DNA of 64,000 nt from Stakelama flava (GTDB lineage: Bacteria > Pseudomonadota > Alphaproteobacteria > Sphingomonadales > Sphingomonadaceae). Numbering within the stretch: position 1 is the stretch's first letter; every line of letters starts with the position of its first letter. The notes below the pieces were generated by a model. The model saw nothing but the letters and a program-made list of their open reading frames with translations, made no database searches and was not told the DNA's origin. The stretch lies in assembly GCF_019351405.1 (NCBI RefSeq), contig NZ_JAHWZX010000001.1, forward strand, positions 124,001 through 188,000, in the 5' to 3' direction. Shown piece after piece: positions 54,054 to 62,225 of the stretch. The translations under genes and the position numbers were made by a program.

Positions 54054-55322
54054 CTATTCGCGCCCGCGCGGCGCGACCGCCAGTCCGATCAGGCTGAGCA
54101 CGCCCGCCGCGACCAGATACAGGCCCACCGCGTTCAGCCCGCCCCGGCTGGCGAGCGCCTGTGCCGCGATGGGGGCCAGCGCGCCGCCGATGATCCCGCC
54201 GACATTGAACCCCACGGACGTGCCGGTATAGCGAACCTCCGCCGGGAATAGCGAAGGCAGCCATCCGCCAAGCGGGCCATAGGCGAACCCCATCAGCGTC
54301 AGGGTGAGCGCAAGCCATGCGAACACGCCCCATGCGCTTCCCGATCCCAGCAACGGTCCCATCGCCAGCCCCGATGCGATCGTGCCGATAAAGCCTGTCG
54401 CCAGCATGAAGCGCGCGTGAAACCGGTCGGCCCCGCTGCACGCGACGATCACGCCGAACGCCAGAAACAGGATCGCCCCGATCTGCAGCCCCAGAAACTG
54501 TTCGCGGCCATAGCCCAGCGTGGTGGTGCCGTAGCCGAGCGCGAATGCTGTCGCGAGGTAGAACATCGCGAAGCACGCGATCACCGCCGCCGTCGCGGTC
54601 AGCGTCGCCCGGCCGTGCCGCGACAGCAGCGTGGCGATCGGCACCTTGGGCAGTTCGCCTGCCTTCGCTGCCTCGGTAAAGGCAGGCGTTTCGACCAGCT
54701 TCAGCCGCACCCACAGGCCAAGGCCGACCAGAATCGCGCTTGCCAGAAACGGCAATCGCCATCCCCAGGCGGCGAATTGTTCATCCGACAGGAACGCGCC
54801 GAGGATCAGGAAAAACCCGTTCGCCAGGATGAATCCCACCGGCGCGCCCATCGGCGGGAACATGCCGTAGCGGTTCTCCCATCCCGCAGGCGCATTCTCC
54901 ACCGCGAGCAGGCTGGCCCCACCCCATTCGCCGCCCAGCCCCAGCCCTTGGCCGAAGCGAAGCAGGCACAGCAGCAGTGGCGCGACCCATCCCGCCACGG
55001 CATAGGTGGGCAGGAACGCGATCGCCGCAGTCGATCCGCCCATCAGCATCAACGATGCGACCAATGTGGATTTGCGCCCCACCCGGTCGCCGAAATGGCC
55101 GAACACCACCCCGCCCAACGGCCGGGCGAGAAAGGCGAGGCCGAAGCTCGCATAGCTCAGCATCAACTGCGCCGACGCCGAACTCGCCGGAAAGAATAAT
55201 GGCCCGAACACCAGCGCGGCGGCAGTGGCATAGACATAGAAATCATAGAATTCGACCGCCGTGCCGGTCAGGCTGGCGAACAGGATGCGCGGCGTTCCGG
55301 GCTTGTGCAGCACGTCAGTCAT
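54054..55322 (-). CDS. MHS-family MFS transporter
   Basis: Proton symporter of 422 residues with 12 TM segments, of the metabolite:H+ symporter type that includes ShiA and ProP. Motifs: FASLTGTAVEFYDFYVYATAAALVFGPLFFP at TM1, ARPLGGVVFGHFGDRVGRKSTLV, GLGLGGEWGGASLLAVENAP and FGYGPLGG-like helices (GFAYGPLGGWLPSLFPAEVRYTGTSVGFN). The substrate is probably a small carboxylate or osmolyte. Its start overlaps the stop of the small gene upstream by 8 bases. Confidence 0.9.
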   Translation of the reverse strand: MTDVLHKPGTPRILFASLTGTAVEFYDFYVYATAAALVFGPLFFPASSASAQLMLSYASFGLAFLARPLGGVVFGHFGDRVGRKSTLVASLMLMGGSTAAIAFLPTYAVAGWVAPLLLCLLRFGQGLGLGGEWGGASLLAVENAPAGWENRYGMFPPMGAPVGFILANGFFLILGAFLSDEQFAAWGWRLPFLASAILVGLGLWVRLKLVETPAFTEAAKAGELPKVPIATLLSRHGRATLTATAAVIACFAMFYLATAFALGYGTTTLGYGREQFLGLQIGAILFLAFGVIVACSGADRFHARFMLATGFIGTIASGLAMGPLLGSGSAWGVFAWLALTLTLMGFAYGPLGGWLPSLFPAEVRYTGTSVGFNVGGIIGGALAPIAAQALASRGGLNAVGLYLVAAGVLSLIGLAVAPRGRE

Positions 55323-55512
55323 CGATGCACACCGTATGCGTGATCGCCGTCACCTTGCCGTCGGGATCGCGCTCGACATTGTGCGCCGCTTCGCATTTCG
55401 GCTTGTCGCCCAGAAGCCCGTGGGTGCGAAGATAGGTCCAGCCGAATAGCACCAGCGCCGCGATCACCAGCCCAATCACCAGCCGCCGCCGGAACCTGCC
55501 GCTATTTTCCAT
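55315..55512 (-). CDS. Small single-pass membrane protein, 65 aa
   Basis: A 65-residue protein with one TM helix (LVIGLVIAALVLFGWTYL) after a basic N-terminus. A short periplasmic tail holds two cysteines (KPKCEAAHNV and HTVCIDD), which could form a disulfide. The ATG at 55510-55512 is preceded by CAGGAGGG, a strong ribosome binding site. It overlaps the start of the MHS transporter gene by 8 bases, so the two are coupled. No family recognised. Confidence 0.7.
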   Translation of the reverse strand: MENSGRFRRRLVIGLVIAALVLFGWTYLRTHGLLGDKPKCEAAHNVERDPDGKVTAITHTVCIDD

Positions 55513-55667
55513 CCGAACCCTCCTGTCTCGCCGCGCACCTAACCCCATCGATGCGGTGCAGGCAATCGCCCGGATGGGCGGACGGAGCGATGAAATGCAC
55601 CCGGCGTTAATCCCCGCGCAAGGCCCGCCACGCCATATTGCAAGCGTTCAGGAAACGGGAGCCCGGC

Positions 55668-55871
55668 ATGCGCAACGAACGTCTTCAACAGGTTCTGCTC
55701 GCGGGCGGGATGGCACTCGCTGCCGGCGCGATCGTCGCGTTCGGCAATCCGGTGACGAAGGTTTCGAACGATGCCGACGCGCAGGTCGCGCAGTTCGCAC
55801 AGGCCGCGCGTACGATCGGCAGTCTGGTCATGGGCCGCCCGGCGGGAACCGCACCCGTTCATCTCGGCTGA
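55668..55871 (+). CDS. Small hypothetical protein, 67 aa
   Basis: A 67-residue protein with an N-terminal hydrophobic stretch (VLLAGGMALAAGAIVAFG), either a TM anchor or a signal peptide, followed by a helical AQVAQFAQAARTIGSL segment. The ATG at 55668 follows GGGAG. It precedes the helicase gene by 75 bases and may share its promoter. The family is not recognised, and a chance ORF cannot be excluded. Confidence 0.5.
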   Translation: MRNERLQQVLLAGGMALAAGAIVAFGNPVTKVSNDADAQVAQFAQAARTIGSLVMGRPAGTAPVHLG

Positions 55872-55946
55872 CCGGCCGCTTCGCACGCGAAGGACACCGC
55901 GTAACAACAGTTGCCCCGCGCGGCCGCGTTCCCTACCTGTTCACGC

Positions 55947-58244
55947 GTGACCGATCTTACCCCCGCCCCGTCCGAACCGCCCTATCTGCGCGGCCTTAAC
56001 GAACCCCAGCGTGAGGCCGTGCTCACTACAGACGGGCCGGTGCTCGTCCTCGCTGGCGCTGGCACGGGGAAGACCGCCGCGCTTACCCGCCGGCTCGCGC
56101 ATATCCTGTTCCAGCGAAAGGCATACCCGAGCGAAATCCTCGCAGTTACCTTCACCAACAAGGCGGCGAGAGAGATGCGCCACCGCGTCGGGCAGCTTGT
56201 CGGCGACGCGGTGGAGGGGATGCCCTGGCTCGGCACCTTCCATTCGATCGGCGCGAAGATGCTTCGTCGCCATGCCGAGCTGGTCGGGCTGCAATCGAAC
56301 TTCACCATCCTCGACACCGACGATCAGAAGCGCCTGCTCAAACAGCTTATTCAGGCGAACGAGCTTGACGAAAAACGCTGGCCCGCGCGTCAGCTCGCCG
56401 GGCTGATCGACGGGTGGAAGAACAAGGGGCTGACGCCGGGCGATCTCGACGCGGGCGATGCGGAGCAATATGCGAACGGGCGCGGCGCGGACCTGTACGC
56501 ACAATATCAGGAGCGGCTGAAGACGCTCAACGCCTGCGATTTCGGCGACCTGCTGCTCCACATGCTCACCATCCTGAAAACGCATCGCGAGGTGCTGGAA
56601 CAGTATCAGAAGCGCTTCCGCTACATCCTGGTCGACGAATATCAGGATACCAACGCCGTCCAGTATCTGTGGCTGCGCCTGCTTGCACAGGAGCGAAAGA
56701 ACATCGCGTGCGTCGGCGACGACGATCAGTCGATCTATTCGTGGCGCGGTGCGCAGGTGGAGAATATCCTGAAGTTCGAGCGCGACTTTCCCGGCGCCGC
56801 GGTCATCCGCCTCGAACAGAATTATCGCAGCACCCCGCACATCCTGGGCGCGGCGAGCGGCGTCATCGCCAATAATGGCGGGCGGCTGGGCAAGACGCTG
56901 TGGACCGAACTCGATGCGGGCGAAAAGGTCCGCGTGCTGGGCGTGTGGGACGGCCCCGAAGAGGCGCGCCGGGTGGGTGATGAGATCGAAAGCGCGCAAC
57001 GCGGCGGCACCAGCCTCGACGACATCGCCATCCTTGTCCGCGCGCAGCACCAGACGCGCGAATTCGAAGACCGCTTCATCGCGATCGGAATGCCCTATCG
57101 CATCATCGGCGGCTTTCGCTTCTACGAACGCGCCGAAATCCGCGACGCACTCGCATATCTGCGCATCATCAGCCAGCCCGCCGACGACCTCGCCTTCGAA
57201 CGCATCGTCAACACGCCCAAACGGGGCTTGGGCGACAAGGCAGTGGCCCAGATACACGCCGTAGCCCGCGCGGAAGGGGTTCCCCTCCTCACCGCCGCCG
57301 CGCGCCTCGTCGGCACGGACGAGCTTCAGGCGCGCGCCCGCAATGCGCTCGCCGCGTTCATCGGCGACATCGCCCGCTGGCGCGACATGGCGAACGACCT
57401 GCCCCACCCCGAACTCGCGCGCCAGATGCTCGACGAAAGCGGCTACACCGCCATGCTTCAGGCGGATAAATCCGCCGAAGCCGCCGGTCGCCTCGAAAAC
57501 CTGACCGAACTTGTCCGCGCGATGGAGGAATATGAAACGCTCGGCGCGTTCCTCGAACATGTCAGCCTGGTCATGGACAATGACGCGGTGGCCGATGATG
57601 CAAAGGTCACCATCATGACCATCCACGCCGCCAAGGGGCTGGAATATGACACGGTGTTCCTGGTCGGGTGGGAAGAAGGGCTGTTCCCCTCGCAACGCGC
57701 GCTCGACGAAGGCGGGATCGCGTCACTGGAGGAGGAACGCCGCCTCGCCTATGTCGCGATCACCCGCGCGCGCCGCCGCGCCACCATCATGCACGCCGCC
57801 AACCGCCGCATTTACGGCCAGTGGAACAGCAGCCTGCCCAGCCGCTTCGTCGGCGAACTGCCAAAGGAGCATGTCGAGGAGGAAACCACCATGTCGGGCG
57901 GCGAAAGCCTGTGGCGCGCCAACTGGTCCGAACATGCCGATCCCTTCGCCGACACCGCGCGCGGCAGCGGGCGCGGACCGGGGTGGCAACGCGCGGCCGG
58001 AAAGCTGGGCGGCGAATGGACCGCCCGCACCTTCACCCGCGAAGCCCCCCGCGTCATCGAAAGCCGCGCCAGCGCGGTGAGTTTGGGCAATAAGGGCCGC
58101 GACGACATTGCGGTGGGAATGCGCGTCTTCCACCAGAAATTCGGCTATGGCCGCGTCGAGCAAATCGAAGGCAACAAGCTGGAAATCGAGTTCGAACAAG
58201 CGGGGCGGAAACGAGTGATGGATAGTTTTGTTTCCGCGACTTAG
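55947..58244 (+). CDS. UvrD/PcrA-type ATP-dependent DNA helicase
   Basis: Superfamily 1 3'-5' helicase of 765 residues starting at GTG 55947. LNEPQREAVLTTDGPVLVLAGAGTGKTAAL holds the Q-motif and Walker A. The others are VTFTNKAAREMRHR (Ia), YILVDEYQDTNAVQY (II), CVGDDDQSIYSWRGAQ (III), IRLEQNYRSTPHIL (IV), VTIMTIHAAKGLEYDTVFLVGWEEGLFP (V) and EERRLAYVAITRARRRATI (VI). The C-terminal DDIAVGMRVFHQKFGYGRVEQIEGNKLEIEFEQAGRKRVMD is the Tudor-like tail of UvrD/PcrA. It acts in excision and mismatch repair. It marks the left flank of the low-GC cassette. Confidence 0.94.
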   Translation: MTDLTPAPSEPPYLRGLNEPQREAVLTTDGPVLVLAGAGTGKTAALTRRLAHILFQRKAYPSEILAVTFTNKAAREMRHRVGQLVGDAVEGMPWLGTFHSIGAKMLRRHAELVGLQSNFTILDTDDQKRLLKQLIQANELDEKRWPARQLAGLIDGWKNKGLTPGDLDAGDAEQYANGRGADLYAQYQERLKTLNACDFGDLLLHMLTILKTHREVLEQYQKRFRYILVDEYQDTNAVQYLWLRLLAQERKNIACVGDDDQSIYSWRGAQVENILKFERDFPGAAVIRLEQNYRSTPHILGAASGVIANNGGRLGKTLWTELDAGEKVRVLGVWDGPEEARRVGDEIESAQRGGTSLDDIAILVRAQHQTREFEDRFIAIGMPYRIIGGFRFYERAEIRDALAYLRIISQPADDLAFERIVNTPKRGLGDKAVAQIHAVARAEGVPLLTAAARLVGTDELQARARNALAAFIGDIARWRDMANDLPHPELARQMLDESGYTAMLQADKSAEAAGRLENLTELVRAMEEYETLGAFLEHVSLVMDNDAVADDAKVTIMTIHAAKGLEYDTVFLVGWEEGLFPSQRALDEGGIASLEEERRLAYVAITRARRRATIMHAANRRIYGQWNSSLPSRFVGELPKEHVEEETTMSGGESLWRANWSEHADPFADTARGSGRGPGWQRAAGKLGGEWTARTFTREAPRVIESRASAVSLGNKGRDDIAVGMRVFHQKFGYGRVEQIEGNKLEIEFEQAGRKRVMDSFVSAT

Positions 58245-58255
58245 CCATAATGAGA

Positions 58256-58290
58256 ATTCGCTTTACACGAATCTGCATAATCGGTAATCT
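58256..58290 (+). promoter_or_regulatory. Promoter and possible autoregulatory operator of the XRE/ImmA cassette
   Basis: TTTACA (58262-58267) and TAATCT (58285-58290) are separated by 17 bases, a good sigma-70 promoter, 25 bases before the ATG of the 223-residue gene. An inverted repeat ATTCG-N7-CGAAT (58256-58272) spans the -35 box, the place where an XRE repressor would bind. The region is much richer in A/T than its surroundings. Confidence 0.5.
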
Positions 58291-58315
58291 GCTTTCGTTA
58301 TAAATCGGGGGCGTT

Positions 58316-58987
58316 ATGGAACCGACATATCAAGAACTGCTGGAAGAGGCGTTTCCCGCCTCTTTTGATCGCGCTGTGATTTCTGGTGTTCGCCAAGGTA
58401 TACTCCTTGCGAACGCAGTGATGGAAAATGAGATTTTCCTAAAGACTTTGGTCGGTGGCGATTTGCGAGGCCATCTTCGGCGAGCAGCAGTGCTTTATCG
58501 TGTCCATGAGATGTGCAAAGCGGGTGACTTGCCCTTTAGCTCAGTGATGGACCGAATGCCGCGTGGCGGAGGCCATTGGGTGGAACTTCGATCCGGCGAC
58601 TTCAAAGCGCATATCTGCAGGACGGATGGTCCTGCAGCGTTTCCTGATGACACGCCGACACGTCAAGACGAACGCCGCACCAATCAGCCGGGCCTGTTTG
58701 ACCAAAACGTTGTGCCGCTTCATCGGACACCTAGCGACCTCGAACAAATGTATGCGTGGCTTACTTTTGGAGCGACTGGCAAAAGTATTACGCACCTATG
58801 TTGGGCTATGCCAGCAGCGAGCCTCGATGACTGGCTGGCTCGTATCAATGTTCTTAGGCGAGTCGAGCAGAGCGCAGACGTCGAGGCGTCAGCACCTCCA
58901 CCAACTGCCGTGCTGCGCTTTCGCGAGCATGTGGAGGAAACACTCCGCGCAAAAAAGGATGACGGTGAGGCTACGGATAAGGCCTAA
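58316..58987 (+). CDS. Unrecognised 223-aa protein, first gene of the XRE/ImmA cassette
   Basis: Soluble protein with no signal peptide or TM helix, and I do not recognise the family. Visible parts: an acidic N-terminus (TYQELLEEAFPASF), a helical region, a core block GGGHWVELRSGDFKAHICRTDGPAAFP near residues 85-110, a linker with PTRQDERRTNQPGLFDQN, and a second block LEQMYAWLTFGATGKSITHLCWAMPA near 147-170. A basic-acidic helix ends the protein. Codon use is clearly less GC-biased than in the helicase upstream. It is 20 bases ahead of the metallopeptidase gene, so the two form an operon. It could be a toxin, a peptidase target or an effector; none is proved. Confidence 0.8.
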   Translation: MEPTYQELLEEAFPASFDRAVISGVRQGILLANAVMENEIFLKTLVGGDLRGHLRRAAVLYRVHEMCKAGDLPFSSVMDRMPRGGGHWVELRSGDFKAHICRTDGPAAFPDDTPTRQDERRTNQPGLFDQNVVPLHRTPSDLEQMYAWLTFGATGKSITHLCWAMPAASLDDWLARINVLRRVEQSADVEASAPPPTAVLRFREHVEETLRAKKDDGEATDKA

Positions 58988-59007
58988 CCTTTTAAAGTAG
59001 ATTTTAT

Positions 59008-60135
59008 ATGCCAACGGTAACAAGCGATAATCGTTTGGGAAAACCAATTCCCGAACGAATTAAAGAAGCTCGCGAAGCACGGGGGCTCAGCGGCGAGCAG
59101 CTTGCTGAAATGATTGGCGTGTCGCGGCAAGCTGTTGCTCAATACGAGACTGGCCAAATCACCCCTGGTCCGGACGCGCTTCGGGCAATTATTGCTGTGA
59201 CAGGACAATCTCTGTCGTTTTTTACGACCTTGCCGGCTCGCCCCTCTGATCCGCAGACTCCATTCTTTCGTAGTCTTAAGCGGATGGAGTCCCATCATCG
59301 CCGCCGAATTTACAGGCGACTTCAATGGGCTGGAGATATATTGAGCTTTCTGGAAAGATTTATCGAACTCCCTTCGGTGAATCTTCCAGATTTCGAATTT
59401 GATCCGTGGAATGACGATTTTGATCAAATCGAAGTGGCAGCGGAGATGTTGCGGGACCACTGGGGACTAGGGCGCGGCCCCATTCGCCAACTTGCTCACC
59501 TATTGGAAGCCAATGGCATTTTTATTGTCAGAGAGTCGGTAAAATGCTCAGACATGGATGCCGTTAGTTGTTGGATCGGCGGACGGGCGCTCGCGTTGCT
59601 CTCCTCAGAGGTGGAAAGCGGCCCCCGCGATCTGTTCAACCTGGCGCATGAGCTAGGGCACATCTGCTTGCACGCTGGCGTGGAAGTAACGTCCGAAAAT
59701 TTAGACAAAATAGAGAAGCAAGCACACGCGTTCGCTGGAGCATTTTTGCTGCCACAAGAAACTTTTAGTAAAGAAGTTTTGGGAACTTCATTAGGATATT
59801 TTATATCCCTGAAAGAGCGTTGGGGTGTTTCCATCGCCGCAATGGCCATGCGCTGTAAATCGCTTAGCATTTTTTCAGAAAATCAACAATCCTATCTGTT
59901 TCGACAGATGAATACTCATAAAATAAGAAAAATAGAGCCTCTAGATGATAAATTTCCGGTGAATTCGCCCCACGTTATGGGAGAAGCGATGAAAATGCTT
60001 ATCGAGCATCGCGTATGTAGCATCGGCGAAATCGAGGAAAACCTAGGCTTGAATATGGAAGATGTTGAAGAACTTTGTGGACTAGAAAAAGGTGTTCTGG
60101 ACCAAAAAGTTGTTCCATTTAGGTTGAAGGAATGA
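59008..60135 (+). CDS. XRE-family HTH regulator fused to ImmA/IrrE zinc metallopeptidase
   Basis: A 375-residue protein. An HTH_XRE domain lies at about residues 14-70 (RIKEAREARGLSGEQLAEMIGVSRQAVAQYETGQITPGPDALRAI). A linker follows, then an ImmA/IrrE (COG2856) peptidase domain. Zinc ligands are His214 and His218 in LAHELGHICLH, with Glu215 catalytic. The third ligand is Glu236 in EKQAHAFAGAFLLP, where the usual Asn is replaced by His. The site looks intact. Fused XRE-COG2856 proteins act as repressor/proteases in phage, ICE and toxin-antitoxin systems. Base composition is the lowest in GC of any gene here, pointing to horizontal transfer. Confidence 0.9.
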   Translation: MPTVTSDNRLGKPIPERIKEAREARGLSGEQLAEMIGVSRQAVAQYETGQITPGPDALRAIIAVTGQSLSFFTTLPARPSDPQTPFFRSLKRMESHHRRRIYRRLQWAGDILSFLERFIELPSVNLPDFEFDPWNDDFDQIEVAAEMLRDHWGLGRGPIRQLAHLLEANGIFIVRESVKCSDMDAVSCWIGGRALALLSSEVESGPRDLFNLAHELGHICLHAGVEVTSENLDKIEKQAHAFAGAFLLPQETFSKEVLGTSLGYFISLKERWGVSIAAMAMRCKSLSIFSENQQSYLFRQMNTHKIRKIEPLDDKFPVNSPHVMGEAMKMLIEHRVCSIGEIEENLGLNMEDVEELCGLEKGVLDQKVVPFRLKE

Positions 60136-60204
60136 GGTAATTTCGTCTCGCGTTTAAAACTGTTGCCTAAGCGTTCCACCCCCACCCTCTCTCCCGGAGC
60201 CCCC

Positions 60205-60582
60205 ATGACCAACACCCCCTTCCGCCCCCGCATTTGGCTGCTCAAGGAATGCCCCTTTTGTCTGAAGCTGCGCATTGCGCTCAACGAAATGGGCCTTGAT
60301 GAGCGTGTCGATTACATCGTCTTCGACAAGGGCGACGACACCGAAGCCGATCTTCGCCGCCGCCTCACCGATGCCGGGATCAAGCCCAGCTATCCCGCCG
60401 CCGAAGTCGCCCCGGGCGAATATGCGGCCGAAAGCGACGATCTGATCGCGCGCTATGCCCGCGAAGCCGGGGTCGATCCCGAAACCGATCTGCCGCTGCT
60501 CGCCTATTACAAGGCGGGCGTGTTTCCGCGCTTTGTCGAAATGTTCAAGACATTGAAGGAAATGGGAAAAGCACCGGCATGA
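60205..60582 (+). CDS. Glutaredoxin/GST N-terminal-like protein
   Basis: A 125-residue thioredoxin-fold protein. IWLLKECPFCLKLRIALNEMGLDERVDYIVFDKGDD carries a C-P-F-C redox motif at the end of the first strand. SYPAAEVAPGEYAAESDDLIARYAREAGV resembles a GST N-terminal domain with cis-Pro and glutathione contacts, but the helical GST domain is missing. The ATG at 60205 (MTNTPFRPR) follows CGGAG. GC-rich again, so it belongs to the host backbone to the right of the cassette. Confidence 0.78.
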   Translation: MTNTPFRPRIWLLKECPFCLKLRIALNEMGLDERVDYIVFDKGDDTEADLRRRLTDAGIKPSYPAAEVAPGEYAAESDDLIARYAREAGVDPETDLPLLAYYKAGVFPRFVEMFKTLKEMGKAPA

Positions 60583-60691
60583 TCATGGTTTACGAAAACT
60601 TGCGCCGCCCCACCTGATTCTTGCGGAATATCGCGCCGGTTGCACGGTCGGATATTCCGGTCGCCATAGAGGTGACTGGGAGTACCCGGCA

Positions 60692-61090
60692 ATGGCGTTT
60701 GATCAGGACCAGAATTGGGCAATCGCGCTTGCCGCCGACCGCATCCTGGTGGAGGCGCGCGGCGCATTCACCGAAGCCTGCCTTGCCGCCCATTTCGATG
60801 AACTCGCCCGCCATGTCGCGGATCAGCATGAACGCGGCTGCGTGCGCGCACTGGTCGATCTTCGCGGCGCGCGGGTTCAGCCGCCGGCCGTGATCGGCCT
60901 GATCCATCGCCGCGCGAACGAACTGTATCGCGACGGCGACCGGGTCGCGCTCATCACGCCCACTTCGCTCCTGAAGGTGCAATTGCGCCGTATCCTGCCC
61001 CCGGATCGGTTCGGCATCTTCGTCTCGCCCGGTGCCGCCAACCATTTCCTCGACCGTGCCGGGGAAAATGCCATGGCGATGGGCTGGTAA
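60692..61090 (+). CDS. Hypothetical protein, STAS/SpoIIAA-like fold candidate
   Basis: A 132-residue soluble protein. The order WAIALAADRILVEARGAFTEACLAAHFDELARHV - VRALVDLRGARVQPP - LYRDGDRVALITPTSLLKVQLRRIL - RFGIFVSPGAANHFLDRA alternates strands and helices, as in STAS-like domains of about this length found in sphingomonads. No phospho-serine motif is obvious. GGGAG lies 11 bases upstream. A GC-rich hairpin follows the stop. Fold call is tentative. Confidence 0.65.
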   Translation: MAFDQDQNWAIALAADRILVEARGAFTEACLAAHFDELARHVADQHERGCVRALVDLRGARVQPPAVIGLIHRRANELYRDGDRVALITPTSLLKVQLRRILPPDRFGIFVSPGAANHFLDRAGENAMAMGW

Positions 61091-61124
61091 CACCGGACGA
61101 GACTTTTGTTTTACCCGGGGCGTG

Positions 61125-61154
61125 CGGGCGGGGCGGCGTCGCGCACCCCGCCCG
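61125..61154 (+). terminator. GC-rich hairpin terminator
   Basis: CGGGCGGGG (61125-61133) pairs with CCCCGCCCG (61146-61154) across 12 bases, followed by TTCGTT. It lies 35 bases after the STAS-like gene. Confidence 0.55.
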
Positions 61155-61241
61155 TTCGTTAAATCGGCCTTCTACCAAAGCGCAATGACACCGTGCGAAC
61201 TTTACCAATGCGGGTGAGTCGTCCTCACCAAGCCCTTGATA

Positions 61242-61661
61242 TTACGAACTGTGATCGGCGATGATCCGCCAGTGCCCTTCGCGCTTTTCGAACACCAGCG
61301 ACGTCATACCGCTGCTCGCCGCGCCGCGATCGGGCGTCAATATCCAGCGCGCGATCAGCAATTCGCGGTCATTGCCCAAGGCGCGCCAGTAAAGCGGTTC
61401 GAAGCGCAGCGCCCCGCGCGTGTTGCCGCGCTTCGTAAAGCTGTCGGCATAGTGCGCGGCGATGTTCGCCCGCCCGCGGATCACTCCATCGCCGGTCACA
61501 TAGGTCGCATCCCCGGCATAGATTGCGGTGAAGCGGTTCAGGTCGCCGCTGTTCCACCCCGCCGCGCTCGCCTCCATTTCGCGAAGGATCGCCGCGCGCG
61601 CCGCCGCCTCCGCGTCCGCTGCGGGCGTCGCGGTCATCACCAGCGCCGCCGCCACGATCAT
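61242..61661 (-). CDS. SnoaL-like/DUF4440 family protein, exported
   Basis: A 139-residue protein. It begins with a short signal-like segment (MIVAAALVMTATPAADA), then a cystatin/NTF2-like domain: ILREMEASAAGWNSGDLNRFTAIYAGDATYVTGDGVIRGRANIAAHYADSF, RFEPLYWRALGNDRELLIARWIL and TSLVFEKREGHWRIIADHSS. This matches the SgcJ/EcaC or DUF4440 type of small-molecule-binding protein with no assigned activity. The start ATG at 61659-61661 overlaps the stop of the upstream gene (ATGA), so the two are coupled. Confidence 0.8.
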   Translation of the reverse strand: MIVAAALVMTATPAADAEAAARAAILREMEASAAGWNSGDLNRFTAIYAGDATYVTGDGVIRGRANIAAHYADSFTKRGNTRGALRFEPLYWRALGNDRELLIARWILTPDRGAASSGMTSLVFEKREGHWRIIADHSS

Positions 61662-62053
61662 TGCCGCGTCTCCAGCGCCTCTGCATCCGCATCGGCCAGT
61701 TCGTCGGCGGCGAATTTTTCGCGCCGCATCGAAAACCGCCCCCGGCACGTGCTGTCGACCGACCAGGTGCCGGTCACTTCGGTTCCGTCGGCATTTACCT
61801 GCCCGATATAATCGACCGCATGCGCGAACAGCCCCGCCCCGTCATATTGTTTGACGAACGCGACGGTGGGGCCACCGCGCGCGCCGCTGACGATCGCGCG
61901 GCGCAGGTCGCCGAAATGGAAATCGTCGGGCTCGGTGATGCTGCCGGTCACGCTGCCCGACAATTCGGTAAGATCGGCGATGAAGGCGTTGCGCTGCGCC
62001 GCGCCGCTATAGCTGCCGTACCAGATGCCGGTCAGGTCGCGCTCGTCTGTCAT
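61658..62053 (-). CDS. Hypothetical beta-rich protein, 131 aa
   Basis: A soluble protein that looks lipocalin-like or beta-barrel. LTGIWYGSYSGAAQRNAFIADLTELSGSVTGSITEPDDF alternates hydrophobic residues, and YIGQVNADGTEVTGTWSVDSTCRGRFSMRRE repeats the 'G-x-W' pattern typical of small barrels that bind hydrophobic ligands. No signal peptide. It is the first gene of a two-gene unit with the DUF4440 protein. I do not recognise a named family. Confidence 0.7.
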   Translation of the reverse strand: MTDERDLTGIWYGSYSGAAQRNAFIADLTELSGSVTGSITEPDDFHFGDLRRAIVSGARGGPTVAFVKQYDGAGLFAHAVDYIGQVNADGTEVTGTWSVDSTCRGRFSMRREKFAADELADADAEALETRQ

Positions 62054-62225
62054 GCGCGCCCGCCTGTCCTACACGCCCGCGTTGCTGCACATTGGTGCTG
62101 TCCGCTCTTTCGCATCGCCCTCCCCATCCGAATGGTTTTCGTGACGTGGTATTGCGATTGCCTATAACATTCTTTCGTCTTTTACGCGAAAAGTGCGAAG
62201 CTAGTCGACGGCGCGCCGGTCCGAC

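Noticed and set aside
55941..57695. A 584-codon minus-strand open frame
   Set aside because: Antisense to the UvrD-type helicase, with no domains. The same reasoning applies to the long frames opposite glpK, the AmpG-like gene and the patatin.
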